A stretch of DNA of 64,000 nucleotides from Barnesiella propionica. GTDB taxonomy: Bacteria > Bacteroidota > Bacteroidia > Bacteroidales > Barnesiellaceae. This document shows, in pieces, positions 38,079 to 48,892 of this stretch. The position numbers were made by a program, and so were the translations under genes. The DNA is taken from assembly GCF_025567045.1 (NCBI RefSeq), contig NZ_JAOQJK010000009.1:62001-126000 (forward strand), written 5' to 3'. The notes under the pieces were generated by a model that worked only from the letters and a program-made list of their open reading frames with translations, had not been told where the DNA came from and made no database searches. Numbering within the stretch: position 1 is the first letter of the stretch; each line of letters opens with the position of its first letter.

Positions 38079-39341
38079 TTATCCTTGTATTGCAGCAATG
38101 CCCGGAAGAATTTTGCCTTCAATGGCTTCAAGCAGGGCTCCGCCGCCGGTAGAAACGTAAGAAACGCCATCTGCCAGTCCGAATTTGTTCACACAAGCAA
38201 CAGAGTCGCCTCCTCCTACCAGAGAGAATGCACCGTTTTTGGTTGCTTCTACGATTGCTTCGCCTACGGCGCGGGAACCGCTGGTGAAGTTATCAAATTC
38301 AAATACACCCGTAGGACCGTTCCAAAGGATGGTTTTTGAATTTTTAATTACGTCTGCAAATATTTTTTCGGTTTTAGGACCTATGTCAAGACCTTCCCAT
38401 CCGTCGGGAATTTCGTTTACCGGAACAAACTTTGTATTGGCGTTGTTGGAGAAATCGTCTGCGATTTTAGCATCTACGGCCAAAACGAGGTTTACTCCGT
38501 TTTGTTTAGCCTTTTCTATAAGAGAAAGAGCCAGGTCGAGTTTGTCCTCTTCACATATGGAATTACCTATTTTTCCGCCTAAAGCTTTAGTGAAAGTATA
38601 AGTCATGCCACCTGCGATGATCAGGTTATCCACTTTGGTAAGCAGGTTTTCTATAATCTCAATTTTAGAAGATACTTTAGAACCTCCCATGATAGCTGTG
38701 AAAGGATGATTGATATCTTTCAGTACTTTTTCTACGGCTTTTACCTCTTTTTCCATCAGATATCCGAACATTTTGTTCTCCGGGGCAAAGTATTCAGCCA
38801 TTAAAGCCGTGGAAGCGTGCGCGCGGTGAGCAGTACCGAATGCGTCGTTTACATAGGCGTCTGCCAATTTGGCAAGAGCTTTGGTAAATTCTTTCTGGCT
38901 CGCTTTAACAGCTTTCTTGGCAGCAGCTTTTTCTTCGTCAGTAGCATCTTCTGCCAAACCTCTGGGTTTACCTTCTTCTTCGGCATAAAAGCGAAGGTTT
39001 TCCAGTAAAAGTACTTCTCCCGGTTTAAGTTCCGCAACAGCAGCTTCAACTTTAGGACCTATGCAGTCATCGACAAATTTTACAGGCTGTCCCAATAATT
39101 CTTCAAGGTGAGCAACGATGTGCTTTAAAGAAAATTTATCTTCCGGACCTTTTTTAGGACGACCCAAGTGGGAACCGATAATCACGCTACCACCATCGGC
39201 AAGAATTTTTTTCAAAGTAGGCAAAGCTTTTACCATACGGGTGTCATCGGTGATATTGAAGTTCTCGTCCAAGGGAACATTAAAATCAACACGCACAAAT
39301 GCCTTTTTACCGGCAAAGTTGAAATTGTCAATTGTTTGCAT
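38079..39341 (-). CDS. pgk: Pgk, phosphoglycerate kinase
   Basis: 420 residues, normal length. It converts 1,3-bisphosphoglycerate and ADP to 3-phosphoglycerate and ATP in glycolysis. Signature features are [20 protein letters not shown] at the N-terminus, [31 protein letters not shown], the hinge [11 protein letters not shown] and the nucleotide-binding loop [14 protein letters not shown]. Alanine- and lysine-rich residues about 125-150 are typical of Bacteroidota Pgk. Monocistronic. Confidence 0.97.
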   Translation of the reverse strand: MQTIDNFNFAGKKAFVRVDFNVPLDENFNITDDTRMVKALPTLKKILADGGSVIIGSHLGRPKKGPEDKFSLKHIVAHLEELLGQPVKFVDDCIGPKVEAAVAELKPGEVLLLENLRFYAEEEGKPRGLAEDATDEEKAAAKKAVKASQKEFTKALAKLADAYVNDAFGTAHRAHASTALMAEYFAPENKMFGYLMEKEVKAVEKVLKDINHPFTAIMGGSKVSSKIEIIENLLTKVDNLIIAGGMTYTFTKALGGKIGNSICEEDKLDLALSLIEKAKQNGVNLVLAVDAKIADDFSNNANTKFVPVNEIPDGWEGLDIGPKTEKIFADVIKNSKTILWNGPTGVFEFDNFTSGSRAVGEAIVEATKNGAFSLVGGGDSVACVNKFGLADGVSYVSTGGGALLEAIEGKILPGIAAIQG

Positions 39342-39386
39342 ATTCTGTATAATTAGATAATTAATAATCTTGTATTTTAACAGCTA

Positions 39387-39394
39387 CAAATTTA
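39387..39394 (-). promoter_or_regulatory. -7 box for pgk
   Basis: TAAATTTG on the minus strand, predicted start near 39380, leader about 40 bases. No clear -33 element. Confidence 0.45.
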
Positions 39395-39449
39395 CAAAAA
39401 TATTTATATAATGAATGTAGCTAATATTTATATTTTGTTATGTGAAATG

Positions 39450-40280
39450 TTAAATGAGTTTCTTTGCTTTGAGCAAGTACTCCATCTCTTCCTGCACACG
39501 TTTTGCCTCTTCCCGGGCTGCTGCTCCGAAGTTTTCGTCATTTGCGGCGTAAATGATTTTACGGGACGAATTGACCAATAATCCGCAACTGCTGTTGATG
39601 CCGTATTCCACTACTTCTTGCAGGCTTCCTCCTTGAGCGCCTACGCCCGGTACAAGCAGGAAATGATGGGGCAGTATTTTGCGGACATCTTCAAATAATT
39701 TTCCTTGAGTCGCACCTACGACATACATCATCTGGTCTTCATCGGCCCATTCCCGGGAAATGCGCATGACCTTTTCAAAAAGACGCTCACCGTTTATGTC
39801 GGTAGTAAATTGAAAATCTTGGGAGCCCTTATTAGAAGTAAGTCCCAGTACAATGACCCATTTGCCCGGATAACCCAGAAAAGGCTTAATGCTGTCTTCG
39901 CCCATATAAGGAGCCACAGTTACGGAATCGATATCCAAATGTCCGAAAAAACTGCGGGCATACATTTCCGAAGTATTACCTATGTCGCCTCGTTTGGCAT
40001 CGGCGATAATGAATTGATCCGGATAATATGCTTGAATGTAACGTACGGTTTTTTCGAAAGCTTTCCATCCTTCCAAACCGAGACTTTCGTAAAAAGCCAG
40101 GTTCGGTTTGTATGCTACACACAGGTTGGCGGTAGAATCGATAATGATTTTATTAAATTCAAAGATCGGATCTTCTTTTTTCTGAAGATATACTGGTATT
40201 TTCTTAATGTCGGTATCCAGTCCCACACATAAGAATGTTTTTTTACGTTTGATGTTTTCGAAAAGTTCTTTTCTGTTCAT
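39450..40280 (-). CDS. pyrF: PyrF, orotidine 5'-phosphate decarboxylase (type 2)
   Basis: 276 residues, the longer type-2 form. It makes UMP from OMP, the last step of pyrimidine synthesis. Visible are [14 protein letters not shown] at the start, the catalytic segment [18 protein letters not shown] (D-x-K-x-x-D), [15 protein letters not shown] and [15 protein letters not shown]. It follows prfA by 22 bases and is probably co-transcribed from the prfA promoter. Confidence 0.96.
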   Translation of the reverse strand: MNRKELFENIKRKKTFLCVGLDTDIKKIPVYLQKKEDPIFEFNKIIIDSTANLCVAYKPNLAFYESLGLEGWKAFEKTVRYIQAYYPDQFIIADAKRGDIGNTSEMYARSFFGHLDIDSVTVAPYMGEDSIKPFLGYPGKWVIVLGLTSNKGSQDFQFTTDINGERLFEKVMRISREWADEDQMMYVVGATQGKLFEDVRKILPHHFLLVPGVGAQGGSLQEVVEYGINSSCGLLVNSSRKIIYAANDENFGAAAREEAKRVQEEMEYLLKAKKLI

Positions 40281-40302
40281 ATGGCGGTGAAATTTATGTG
40301 GA

Positions 40303-41388
40303 TTATAATTCGCTTTCTTTCAAACGTTCGGCATTCTCCGCTACGATCAGGTGGTCGATACAATCTTGTATGTCCCCGTCCATGAATGCGGTAAGGTTAT
40401 ATATAGTGTAGTTGATACGGTGGTCTGTAATACGTCCTTGCGGATAATTGTAGGTTCGTATTTTGGCCGAACGGTCGCCTGATGAAACCATTGTTTTTCT
40501 TTTTCCGGCGATTTCATCCAGATATTTCTGGTGTTCCATGTTATAGATACGTGAACGAAGTTCGACCATGGCCTTTGCTTTATTTTTTAACTGTGATTTT
40601 TCATCCTGGCATTGAACGGTGATGCCGGTAGGGATATGTACCAGACGGATGGCAGAGTAGGTTGTATTTACCGATTGTCCTCCGTGTCCCGAAGCACAAA
40701 AGATATCAGTACGTATATCTTTTTCGTTAATCTCTACGTCAAACTCTTCTGCTTCCGGCAATACGGCTACGGTAGCGGCCGACGTATGCACGCGTCCTTG
40801 TGTTTCGGTTGCTGGTACCCGTTGAACCCGGTGGACTCCCGATTCATATTTTAAAATTCCGTATACGTTCTCTCCAGAGACGGTGAAAATAATTTCTTTG
40901 TAACCTCCTGCAGTTCCTTCGTTGAAACTTGTTACTTCTATTTTCCACCCTTTGATTTCACAATATTTGGCGTACATACGGAACAAGTCTCCGGCAAAGA
41001 TGGCTGCTTCGTCTCCTCCGGTACCTCCTCGTATCTCTACAATGGCGTTTTTCCCGTCTTCAGGATCGGCCGGGATCAGCAATAATTTTATCTCTTCTTC
41101 CAGAGCCGGCAGAGTACTATTGCAGTTATCCAGTTCTTCTTTAGCCATTTCTTTCATTTCAGCGTCATTTTCAGTCTCCAGTATGACACGTGCTTCCTCT
41201 ATCGTGCCGAGTACTTGTTTGTAACGTAAGGTGGCTTTATATATTTTTTCCAGATCCCTGTATTCTTTTGTAAGTTTTACAAATCGTTTCATATCGCCTA
41301 TCACTGCGGGATCGGTGATAAGAAGTCCCACTTCTTCGAAACGGAGTTGTAAACCTTCCAGTCGACTTAGTAACGTGTTTTCGCTCAT
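40303..41388 (-). CDS. prfA: PrfA, peptide chain release factor 1
   Basis: 361 residues. It recognises UAA and UAG and triggers peptide release. The catalytic GGQ is in [16 protein letters not shown]. The anticodon-like tripeptide lies in [21 protein letters not shown], given here as [10 protein letters not shown]; the P-x-T form marks RF1 rather than RF2. The N-terminal coiled domain and the C-terminal [15 protein letters not shown] are intact. Confidence 0.97.
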   Translation of the reverse strand: MSENTLLSRLEGLQLRFEEVGLLITDPAVIGDMKRFVKLTKEYRDLEKIYKATLRYKQVLGTIEEARVILETENDAEMKEMAKEELDNCNSTLPALEEEIKLLLIPADPEDGKNAIVEIRGGTGGDEAAIFAGDLFRMYAKYCEIKGWKIEVTSFNEGTAGGYKEIIFTVSGENVYGILKYESGVHRVQRVPATETQGRVHTSAATVAVLPEAEEFDVEINEKDIRTDIFCASGHGGQSVNTTYSAIRLVHIPTGITVQCQDEKSQLKNKAKAMVELRSRIYNMEHQKYLDEIAGKRKTMVSSGDRSAKIRTYNYPQGRITDHRINYTIYNLTAFMDGDIQDCIDHLIVAENAERLKESEL

Positions 41389-41413
41389 TATTGCTTTTTA
41401 ATTTTTCAGTTTG

Positions 41414-41421
41414 CAAAGATA
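41414..41421 (-). promoter_or_regulatory. -7 box for prfA-pyrF
   Basis: TATCTTTG on the minus strand, predicted start near 41407, leader about 19 bases. A TTCG lies about 19 bases upstream in the -33 position. Confidence 0.55.
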
Positions 41422-41791
41422 CGAAATAAGCGGAAAATATCGAATAACTGATGAGGGAATAAGATCTTATTTTAAATGGTAATAGTCCGGCATAGGTACT
41501 CCTGTAATGAGAGAATCGAGACCTGTGCCAGACTATCACGAGAGTAGTAGCGCCATTATAACGGTTTGTATGATATTTTGTTTATGGTTTTAGGATTTTA
41601 CTGGTTAAAAGAATGTAACGTTCTTTTCATGTCGTTTTTGCCTGGTTCCGGTTGAAAGTTTTGTTTTTTGGAAGATATGATTTATTTAAAACCGTCCGTT
41701 TTTCTGTATTATTTCGGCTCATAAACATGTATAAATATAATAGGAAGATATTTGTGCATTCCGGGAAGAATAAAAGGAATAAATGTTTGAT

Positions 41792-41827
41792 AAAGGAAAT
41801 GGCCGGATTAATCCGGCCATTTCCTTT
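41792..41827. terminator. Perfect 36-base palindromic terminator after glgP
   Basis: An uninterrupted palindrome of 18 bases per arm, GC-rich in the centre (GGCCGGATTAATCCGGCC). T-rich sequence follows on the plus strand. It ends the glycogen operon on the minus strand. Confidence 0.8.
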
Positions 41828-41843
41828 ATTTTTAACATATATA

Positions 41844-44399
41844 TCAGAACCAACGTACGTATGCGAAATCCTGACGGTGGGGCAGGTCGGCATTTTTTGG
41901 GTACATGCGGAACGAATAACGGTAAACTCCGGCATCATTGAGTTGGTATTTCAACTGGTAAGTAGTCTTTGTTCCGTCGGTTTTTACGATTTCGAGCTCA
42001 TGCGCTTTATAGGGCAGTGTTTCTCCATTCTCTACTCCCGCTACTATTAATTCAACACCCAGACAGTTTCCCAATCCTTTATTGTCGATTACCACCTCGA
42101 TGTTATAATTTTCTCCGACATGAGGATTGTATAGTAATCCTTCAGGTATGGATACGCTGCTTATTTCTATTTCATTCCATTTGGAGGCAACTTCCTGCTT
42201 CCAGGCCGCTATTTCTTTTGCTTTTGCAAAGTTATTGGCTTTTAGTAATTTAGAACGTTTTCCTTCTTTGTCGTAGAAACGGTAAATGTAGTCGTCGAGC
42301 ATACGTTTCATTGTAAATTCAGGAGCAATCTGTGCAATGGAATTTTTTATGTATTGTATCCATTCCGGAGAATAACCCTTGCTGTTTTTTGCAAAATAGA
42401 GAGGAATAATCTGATTTTCAAGCATTGAATATATCGTAGCAGCATCCAGCTTATCCTGCTGGCTTTGATCCTGGAATGTACGTTTTTCGGTAAGGGCCCA
42501 TCCGGCTCCTTCCTTATATCCTTCATACCACCATCCGTCCAGTACGGAGAAATTAAGTACACCGTTCATTTCTGCTTTTTCGCCGGATGTACCCGACGCC
42601 TCGAGCGGACGGGTAGGGGTGTTTAACCAAATATCCACACCTGAAATAAGGCGTTTGGCTACTTTCATGTCATAATTTTCCAGGAAAATAATTTTACCCA
42701 GGAATTCAGGCATACGCGATATTTCCACGATTCGTTTGATGAGTCCCTGGCCTCCTCCGTCGGCCGGATGAGCTTTTCCTGCAAAAATGAACTGAACAGG
42801 ATAATTGGGATTATTGACTATTTTAGAAAGTCTTTCTAAATCGGTAAATAACAAGTGTGCACGCTTGTATGTAGCAAAACGACGGGCGAAACCTATCATC
42901 AGGGCATTCGGGTTTATGCGTTCCAGAATAGATACAATGCGCGAAGGGTCTCCTTGATTTTTAAGCCATGTGTCTCTGAACTCGTCCCGGATGAAACGTA
43001 CGAATTTTTGTTTCATGGTCTGGCGGATATTCCATATTTCTTCGTCCTGTACCTCGTATATTTTTTCCCAGGCTTTGAATTCGGACTGATGTTCCATAAA
43101 ATTATGCCCGAATGTTTTGATATAGAATTCTTTCCATTCCGAAGCAGCCCATGTGGGCATATGTACGCCATTGGTAACATAACCGACGTGGAGTTCGTCT
43201 GCGCTGTATCCTTTCCATATGGGCTGGAACATCTTTTGAGAAACTTTTCCGTGGAGCCAGCTTACGCCGTTTACTTCTTGGCAGGTATTGCAGGCAAACA
43301 CGCTCATGGAGAATTTTTCATTGGTATCGGGATTCTCACGGCCCATGTTCATCAGGTCTTTCCACTCGATACCCAGTTTGGCAGGGAATTCACCCATATA
43401 TTTTCCGAAAAGAGATTCGTCAAAATAATCGTGTCCCGCAGGTACTGGTGTGTGTACGGTATATAGAGATGAGGCACGCACCAGTTCGAGAGCTTCTTCG
43501 AATGCAAGTTTTTCTTCCTGTACATAATCGACCAGACGTTGAACGTTGATGAGGGCGGCATGTCCTTCGTTGCAATGGTACAAATCTGTTTTTATACCTA
43601 ATTTGTTCAACATGAGAATACCGCCGATCCCCAGCATATATTCTTGTTTCATACGGTTTTCCCAATCGCCTCCATAGAGCTGATATGTGATCGGGCGGTC
43701 GAATTCGCTGTTCTGTTCCAAATCAGTATCCAGCAGGTACAAATTGATACGTCCTACACTTACTTTCCAGATGTTGGCATAGATGATACGTCCCGGGTAT
43801 GGCACTTCCAGTACAAGAGGATGGCCGTCAGGATCGGTAACTTGCTCCAGAGGTAACTGGTTGAAATTCTGAGCTTCGTAGTTGGCAATTTGTTGTCCGT
43901 CAATAGAAAGAGTTTGGGTAAAATAGCCGTACCGGTACAAGAAACCTACGGCGGTCATGTTTATGTTGCTGTCGCTGGCTTCTTTCAGATAGTCTCCGGC
44001 AAGAACACCTAAACCTCCGGAATATATTTTCAGGATGTTACATAACCCGTATTCCATACTGAAGTAAGAGATGGAGGGAACGTCCGTACGCTTCTCAACA
44101 TTCATATATTTTTGAAAATCATCATAGACATCTTCTATTCTTCTCATCATAGCTTTGTCTTTGACAATTTCTTCCATGCGTTCGTAACCGATGCGTTGTA
44201 ACATCAGTACGGGGTTATTATTAGTAGATCTCCACAGATCAGGATCAATGTTCCGGAATAGGTCTATAGCTTCGCTGTTCCATACCCACCATAGATTCTT
44301 GGACATTGTTACCAGGTTATTTAATTCGGAGGGAACTTGAGACTTAACTGTAATATCACGCCAACAGGGAGCGTTAGTATTACTAACTTGAATTTTCAT
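41844..44399 (-). CDS. glgP: GlgP, alpha-glucan phosphorylase (GT35)
   Basis: 851 residues. It cleaves alpha-1,4-glucan with phosphate to release glucose 1-phosphate, using pyridoxal phosphate. It belongs to the shorter 'alpha-glucan family phosphorylase' type, with segments [82 protein letters not shown], and [20 protein letters not shown] near the cofactor site. It lies 12 bases after the glycogen synthase gene; together they allow synthesis and breakdown of the glycogen store. Confidence 0.95.
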   Translation of the reverse strand: MKIQVSNTNAPCWRDITVKSQVPSELNNLVTMSKNLWWVWNSEAIDLFRNIDPDLWRSTNNNPVLMLQRIGYERMEEIVKDKAMMRRIEDVYDDFQKYMNVEKRTDVPSISYFSMEYGLCNILKIYSGGLGVLAGDYLKEASDSNINMTAVGFLYRYGYFTQTLSIDGQQIANYEAQNFNQLPLEQVTDPDGHPLVLEVPYPGRIIYANIWKVSVGRINLYLLDTDLEQNSEFDRPITYQLYGGDWENRMKQEYMLGIGGILMLNKLGIKTDLYHCNEGHAALINVQRLVDYVQEEKLAFEEALELVRASSLYTVHTPVPAGHDYFDESLFGKYMGEFPAKLGIEWKDLMNMGRENPDTNEKFSMSVFACNTCQEVNGVSWLHGKVSQKMFQPIWKGYSADELHVGYVTNGVHMPTWAASEWKEFYIKTFGHNFMEHQSEFKAWEKIYEVQDEEIWNIRQTMKQKFVRFIRDEFRDTWLKNQGDPSRIVSILERINPNALMIGFARRFATYKRAHLLFTDLERLSKIVNNPNYPVQFIFAGKAHPADGGGQGLIKRIVEISRMPEFLGKIIFLENYDMKVAKRLISGVDIWLNTPTRPLEASGTSGEKAEMNGVLNFSVLDGWWYEGYKEGAGWALTEKRTFQDQSQQDKLDAATIYSMLENQIIPLYFAKNSKGYSPEWIQYIKNSIAQIAPEFTMKRMLDDYIYRFYDKEGKRSKLLKANNFAKAKEIAAWKQEVASKWNEIEISSVSIPEGLLYNPHVGENYNIEVVIDNKGLGNCLGVELIVAGVENGETLPYKAHELEIVKTDGTKTTYQLKYQLNDAGVYRYSFRMYPKNADLPHRQDFAYVRWF

Positions 44400-44411
44400 A
44401 TTCCTTTTATT

Positions 44412-46088
44412 TTATTGTTGTCTTAATCGTTTGTTATTTCTTTCTTCAGCTTTTTTCAGGGCAGTGTCGTATGCCTGTGAGTAATATTGGATAAAGTTTT
44501 TCCATTGAGCTTCGCATGCGACTTTTGCTGCCGCTTTGTTTATTATTTCTTTTTCTTTTACGCTCTTATTGCTAAGTTCCGTTACAGTCTGAGCCAAATT
44601 ATCGGCTACTTCATCATAATTTGAATCGGTCCTGTGTAATACTTCCACACCGGTTTTTTCAAGGCCATGTTCGTTCCGGCTGTTTATCCATTGTCCGAAT
44701 CCCGATAAATCAGTCGTGATAGTGGGAATTCCGAAAGCGATACTTTCCAGCGGAGTGTATCCCCAGGGTTCGTAATACGAAGGAAAAGCCGTCGCATCTA
44801 AACCTATTAACAAATCGTAATACAAAAGGTTGGCAATACCATCACTTCCTGTCAGGTAAGATGGAATGAATATGATTTTCACCTTATCATGTATCCGGTT
44901 TTGCATACCCAGTTTATGGATTTGGTTGATGATTCGGTCTTCATTATAATTGTTTAATGTATGCGTAATTACAGGGTCGGGAAGAGGAGTTGTTGCCTGT
45001 AAAGGGCTGTTTACCCTGTCGGCGACGTCGGTACGGGGTGCTTTTACCCAAGCAGGTACCATGACGAATGCGATGATTTCTTTTTTCAGTTCGTCTTTTA
45101 CCGATAGACGGTGCATGGCGTCGATAAACAGGTCTATGCCTTTATTTTTATATTCATAGCGTCCCGATGTAGCTATTAAGAATGCGTCTTTGGATATATA
45201 ATATCCTGCCAGAGAAGATGCTATTTTTAAAAGCCTTTCCCTTGCTTCTTCTCTTTTTATTATGTAGTTCGCTTTGTCCGGGATAAAGTCTTCTTCAAAG
45301 CCGTTAGGAGTTACGACATCGGGAGTACGTTCCAGGAGTTGTGTACATTCGCGTGCCGTGATATCGCTGACAGTCGTAAAACAATCGGTTTGTCGGGCGG
45401 CGTGTTTTTCTACCGAATGTTTTGAAACCATATTCAGCTCCTGAGCCATCTGGTCGCCGTGATAACCTTTCATGTAGTCATACAGAGGTTTATTGTTGCC
45501 GGCGATAGAACGGCCGATAGAAGTTGCGTGTGTTGTAAATAATGTTGCAATGCAGGGTAATTGATGTTTGATATATAACAATCCCATCCCTGTGGTCCAT
45601 TCGTCGAAATGAGCAACAATATTTAGTTTTTCACCTTTTATGAACCGATAATAGTTCTCGAGGACCAGGGCGGCCGCATGAGAAAAAGCACATGCTTCGT
45701 CATAATCTCCGTATGCTTGCAGCGACTCGACTCCGTATAACTCCCACATTTTGCCATAGAATTCATTCTTGACAGCATATAAAGCATCGAAATTCACTAA
45801 TATGACAATGGGATTGCCCGGTATGTTCCAGCGTCCGGTACGTACTTTTATTTCGTAAGGAAATTGTAGTTGTTTTTTCCATTCGTTCAGCAGAGAGGGA
45901 ATCTCGGTAAAGTACGGAGACTCTTTTCCTTTCCATATATCAGGTCCGACAAATATGAGTTTGTCTTTATATTCTTTTTGAAGAGTTCTTGCTTTTGTGG
46001 ACAATACGGTATAAATACCTCCAACCATATTGCACACTTCCCAGCTGATTTCAAAAATGTAATCGGGTTTTTTATATTGATCAGTCAT
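44412..46088 (-). CDS. Glycogen synthase, eukaryote-type GT3
   Basis: 558 residues. The start FEISWEVCNMVGGIYTVLSTKA and later segments (HFDEWTTGMGLLYIKHQLPC, TTHATSIGRSIAG, VTPNGFEEDF, FPSYYEPWGYTPLESIAFGI) match the GT3 family, known mainly from fungal and animal glycogen synthases and also found in Bacteroidota. The catalytic E-x(7)-E element appears as EPWGYTPLE. GT3 enzymes use UDP-glucose, unlike the ADP-glucose GlgA (GT5). It is first in a two-gene operon with glgP and has a well-formed promoter. Confidence 0.92.
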   Translation of the reverse strand: MTDQYKKPDYIFEISWEVCNMVGGIYTVLSTKARTLQKEYKDKLIFVGPDIWKGKESPYFTEIPSLLNEWKKQLQFPYEIKVRTGRWNIPGNPIVILVNFDALYAVKNEFYGKMWELYGVESLQAYGDYDEACAFSHAAALVLENYYRFIKGEKLNIVAHFDEWTTGMGLLYIKHQLPCIATLFTTHATSIGRSIAGNNKPLYDYMKGYHGDQMAQELNMVSKHSVEKHAARQTDCFTTVSDITARECTQLLERTPDVVTPNGFEEDFIPDKANYIIKREEARERLLKIASSLAGYYISKDAFLIATSGRYEYKNKGIDLFIDAMHRLSVKDELKKEIIAFVMVPAWVKAPRTDVADRVNSPLQATTPLPDPVITHTLNNYNEDRIINQIHKLGMQNRIHDKVKIIFIPSYLTGSDGIANLLYYDLLIGLDATAFPSYYEPWGYTPLESIAFGIPTITTDLSGFGQWINSRNEHGLEKTGVEVLHRTDSNYDEVADNLAQTVTELSNKSVKEKEIINKAAAKVACEAQWKNFIQYYSQAYDTALKKAEERNNKRLRQQ

Positions 46089-46133
46089 ACCTATTTTTAG
46101 GGTTCTTATTCATAAGAACATTTTTGTAAGCTG

Positions 46134-46166
46134 CAAATTTATAACAAATATCTGTGTGTCTGCAAA
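46134..46166 (-). promoter_or_regulatory. Promoter of the glycogen synthase-glgP operon
   Basis: On the minus strand, TTTG (46163-46166) and TAAATTTG (46134-46141) are separated by 21 bases, a full match to the Bacteroidota -33/-7 layout. The start would be near 46127, about 40 bases before the ATG. The two boxes share the sequence AAATTTGC. Confidence 0.65.
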
Positions 46167-46383
46167 TTTTTCAATCTGTTTTTTCTTAACACCCGAAAGG
46201 AATAGCGAAAAAAAAATATAGAATTGTAGTAGTTTTTCATAGTGTTTTGCTAATTAGCCCGAAATGAATAGGTTTTTTTGTTAATATATTGGTATTTAGT
46301 TTCTTAATTCAAAATAATTTTATGCATTTGCCGTTGTTTCTATTTTTTTGGATAAATGCTTCGTTTTGATCTGAAAGAATGGT

Positions 46384-46391
46384 TATATTTG
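46384..46391 (+). promoter_or_regulatory. -7 box for the small conserved gene and acyltransferase
   Basis: TATATTTG. TTTG at 46365-46368 is a possible -33 element but only 15 bases away. The predicted start near 46398 supports translation from the ATG at 46424 rather than the longer frame from 46379. Confidence 0.5.
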
Positions 46392-46423
46392 TGGAAGTTA
46401 GAATCATTAAAATAAAAAATATT

Positions 46424-46705
46424 ATGGCAAATAGAAGAAATCTGAAAAAGGAGATCAATTTCGTTACAGGAGAATTACTGGCCGAATGCCTTTTCAACAA
46501 ACAATATGTTCCGGGTACTAATGCAGCCAAGGCAGATGAACTGATCGGCCAGATCATAGGTATTCAGGATGAGTATCTGCAACGGGTGAATGCGAATGGA
46601 GGAAAAGAACCTAAACAGGTGAAAGCCTATTATAAGAAATTAAGAGAAGATTTCGACGCAGCTGTGGACGGTGTGTTCGAAGGCTTATCGGAACTGAATA
46701 AATAG
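46424..46705 (+). CDS. Small conserved-looking helical protein, function unknown
   Basis: 93 residues from ATG 46424 (MANRRNLKKEINFVTGELL...). The longer open frame from 46379 would begin upstream of the predicted transcription start. The protein is helical and charged, with no signal peptide. I have the impression that it belongs to a Bacteroidota-specific family, but cannot name it. The acyltransferase gene begins 9 bases after its stop, so they share a transcript. Confidence 0.8.
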   Translation: MANRRNLKKEINFVTGELLAECLFNKQYVPGTNAAKADELIGQIIGIQDEYLQRVNANGGKEPKQVKAYYKKLREDFDAAVDGVFEGLSELNK

Positions 46706-46714
46706 AAATATTGA

Positions 46715-47266
46715 ATGAAACGATCATTTAGTCGTTTCCTGTTGCGTTTGTTCGGATGGAAGGTAGTTGCGACAGTTCCCGATTTTCCTAAAAGTGTTAT
46801 TTGTGTGGCTCCCCATACCAGTAATTGGGATTTTATTTTGGGTAAATTGGCGTACACTGCATTGGGCCGGCAGGCGGGATTCCTGATGAAGAAGGAGTGG
46901 TTTTTCTTTCCATTAGGATATTTGTTTCGTTGGATGGGAGGTGTTCCGGTGTCCCGTGATAGACGGACCGACTTAGTGGAACAACTGGCTGAAAGATACC
47001 GTTCCAGTGAACGGTTCTCCATTGCAGTAACCCCGGAGGCTACACGAAAACGGAATGCTAACTGGAAACGTGGTTTTTATTATATTGCGCAAGCAGCCAA
47101 TGTGCCTATCGTATTGGCCTTTATCGATTATAAGGATAAGCGGATAGGACTGGAAAAGGTATTTACTCCTACGGGGGATATTGATGCCGATATGCGTTCC
47201 ATCAAAGAATATTATAAAAAATTTCATGCACGTCATCCCGAAAATTTTACGGCGGATGAAGAATAG
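46715..47266 (+). CDS. PlsC-like 1-acylglycerol-phosphate acyltransferase
   Basis: 183 residues. The HX4D motif is APHTSNWDFILGK, followed by the substrate-binding segments FFFPLGYLFRWMGGVPVSRD and AVTPEATRKRNANWKRGFYY (an E-G-T-R-like block in degenerate form) and VPIVLAFID. It is shorter than classic PlsC and matches the Bacteroidota type of lysophospholipid acyltransferase. It probably acts in phospholipid or lipid A remodelling at the inner membrane. Confidence 0.88.
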   Translation: MKRSFSRFLLRLFGWKVVATVPDFPKSVICVAPHTSNWDFILGKLAYTALGRQAGFLMKKEWFFFPLGYLFRWMGGVPVSRDRRTDLVEQLAERYRSSERFSIAVTPEATRKRNANWKRGFYYIAQAANVPIVLAFIDYKDKRIGLEKVFTPTGDIDADMRSIKEYYKKFHARHPENFTADEE

Positions 47267-47281
47267 TTTATAGAATAATAG

Positions 47282-47309
47282 AGCGAAGACATCATGTGCT
47301 TCGCTTTAT
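47282..47309 (+). terminator. Intrinsic terminator after the acyltransferase gene
   Basis: A 7-base-pair stem, AGCGAAG (47282-47288) with CTTCGCT (47299-47305), then TTATTTATTT. Confidence 0.65.
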
Positions 47310-47330
47310 TTATTTACATGAGGAACAGAT

Positions 47331-48113
47331 ATGGAAAACTTAAGAGTGTCTTTGTTACAGACCGATATTTTTTGGGAGAACAAAGCCGGGAACTTGTATA
47401 AGCAGGATGCGACATTGTCTGCTCTGGCTGGTAAAGCCGACTTGGTAATATTACCCGAAATGTTTACTACCGGTTTTTCTATGAATGCGGTCACCTTAGC
47501 TGAAAACGAAGAGGGTGAAACTATTGCAGCCTTGAAAAAATGGGCCGGAATGTATGATATGGCTATTGCCGGAAGTTTTATTGCCCGTGAAGGAAAAGAT
47601 TGTTATAACCGGGGATTCCTCGCATTGCCTTCGGGTGACATCTGTTTTTATGATAAGCGTCATCTTTTCAGGATGGGCGATGAAGGCCGTTTTTTTACGG
47701 AGGGAAAACAACGGCTTATTGTAGAGTATAAAGGATGGAAAATATGCTTATTGGTGTGTTATGATCTGCGTTTTCCCGTATGGTGCCGTAATCGCGACAA
47801 TGAATATGACTTGTTGATATTTGTAGCGAGTTGGCCGCAATCTCGGATTCATACCTGGCGTAGTCTTTTGGTTGCCCGTGCCATAGAAAATGCGGCGTAT
47901 GTATGCGGTGTGAACCGGGTGGGTACGGATGGCGCTTCGCTGATATATTCTGGAGAATCTTTGATCGTAGATGAAAAAGGATATATTCTGGCCGAGGGGG
48001 AACCTGGGATAGAACAGATCGTATCGGCTGAACTTGATTTAACACATTTACATCGTTTCAGGGAAAAATTTCCTGTATGGAAAGATGCTGATGATTTCAC
48101 TATAAAATTATGA
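47331..48113 (+). CDS. Nitrilase-superfamily amidohydrolase (omega-amidase / YafV-like)
   Basis: 260 residues. The Glu-Lys-Cys triad of the nitrilase fold is present: E43 in LPEMFTTGFS, K109 in YDKRHLF and C143 in LVCYDLRFPVW. The surrounding motifs are those of YafV/omega-amidase enzymes, which hydrolyse 2-oxoglutaramate or 2-oxosuccinamate, products of methionine salvage transamination. The precise substrate is inferred from motif similarity only. The creatininase-family gene begins three bases after its stop. Confidence 0.9.
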   Translation: MENLRVSLLQTDIFWENKAGNLYKQDATLSALAGKADLVILPEMFTTGFSMNAVTLAENEEGETIAALKKWAGMYDMAIAGSFIAREGKDCYNRGFLALPSGDICFYDKRHLFRMGDEGRFFTEGKQRLIVEYKGWKICLLVCYDLRFPVWCRNRDNEYDLLIFVASWPQSRIHTWRSLLVARAIENAAYVCGVNRVGTDGASLIYSGESLIVDEKGYILAEGEPGIEQIVSAELDLTHLHRFREKFPVWKDADDFTIKL

Positions 48114-48116
48114 TTC

Positions 48117-48884
48117 ATGGATAAAGTGGAAAAGGAAATAGATATTTTGCTTACCAATTTTGGAACGGTACGTGAAATTTGTTATAATCTGGCTGTACTC
48201 CCGTGGGGAGCTACCGAACCACACAATTTGCATTTACCCTATTTGACAGACTGCTATCTTTCTCATGATGTGGCGGTCATGGCTGCGCGGGAAGCTCTGG
48301 AGAAGTCAGGAGTAAGATGTATGGTGCTCCCTCCTATACCTTTGGGACAGCAAAATCCCGGACAATGGCAGCAGCCTTTCTGTATTCATGCCCGTTACGA
48401 AACTCAAAAAGCGGTTTTATCGGATATTGTTATCTCGCTGTACAGGCAAGGTTTGCGCAAACTGGTTATTGTGAACGGTCATGGAGGAAATTGCTTTAAA
48501 AATATGATTCGCGATATGGAATTCGAATTTCCGGATTTTCTGATAGTAGTCGTAGACTGGTTCTCCGTTTTACCGCAAACCGGTTACTTTGAACGACACG
48601 ATGACCATGCCGGTGAACTGGAGACTTCGGCTATGTTGTATTTACGTCCTGAGTTGGTAAATCTTGATGATGCAGGGAAGGGGGAATACCGTTCGTTTGC
48701 TGTAAGTTCACTTCGTGAAAAAACTGGCTGGACTCCCCGAAACTGGGAACGGGTTTCGGACGATACGGGGGTAGGTGATCCCCGTCTTTCTTCGAAAGAA
48801 AAGGGAGAAAAGTTTATACGTGACGTTTCGGGGAAAATAGCGGAATTATTTGTGCAAATAGTCAGGGACGATCTGTATGAGTAA
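48117..48884 (+). CDS. Creatininase-family metal-dependent amidohydrolase
   Basis: 255 residues. Metal ligands typical of the family appear in PWGATEPHNLHLPYLTDCYL, NGHGGNCFKNMIRDMEFEF, given as NGHGGN, and DDHAGELETSAML. The family includes creatinine amidohydrolase, the riboflavin-pathway formamide hydrolase and MftE, so the exact reaction cannot be fixed. It lies three bases after the nitrilase gene; the two hydrolases may act in one salvage pathway. Confidence 0.88.
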   Translation: MDKVEKEIDILLTNFGTVREICYNLAVLPWGATEPHNLHLPYLTDCYLSHDVAVMAAREALEKSGVRCMVLPPIPLGQQNPGQWQQPFCIHARYETQKAVLSDIVISLYRQGLRKLVIVNGHGGNCFKNMIRDMEFEFPDFLIVVVDWFSVLPQTGYFERHDDHAGELETSAMLYLRPELVNLDDAGKGEYRSFAVSSLREKTGWTPRNWERVSDDTGVGDPRLSSKEKGEKFIRDVSGKIAELFVQIVRDDLYE

Positions 48885-48892
48885 TATACATT

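Larger units (their letters stand above)
41389..41843. other. Intergenic region between prfA and glgP
   Basis: 455 bases between two minus-strand genes. It holds the prfA promoter near 41414 and the terminator after glgP at 41792-41827. The middle part (41460-41790) shows no recognisable gene; two overlapping frames of 100-130 codons on opposite strands look spurious. Confidence 0.5.
46089..46423. other. Divergent intergenic region between glycogen synthase and the small conserved gene
   Basis: 335 AT-rich bases. It contains the complete promoter of the glycogen operon on the minus strand (46134-46166) and a -7 box on the plus strand (46384-46391). Nothing else was recognised. Confidence 0.5.

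Noticed and set aside
41627..42050. Overlapping plus- and minus-strand frames in the prfA-glgP gap
   Set aside because: They overlap each other, the glgP terminator and the end of glgP, and show no conserved features.
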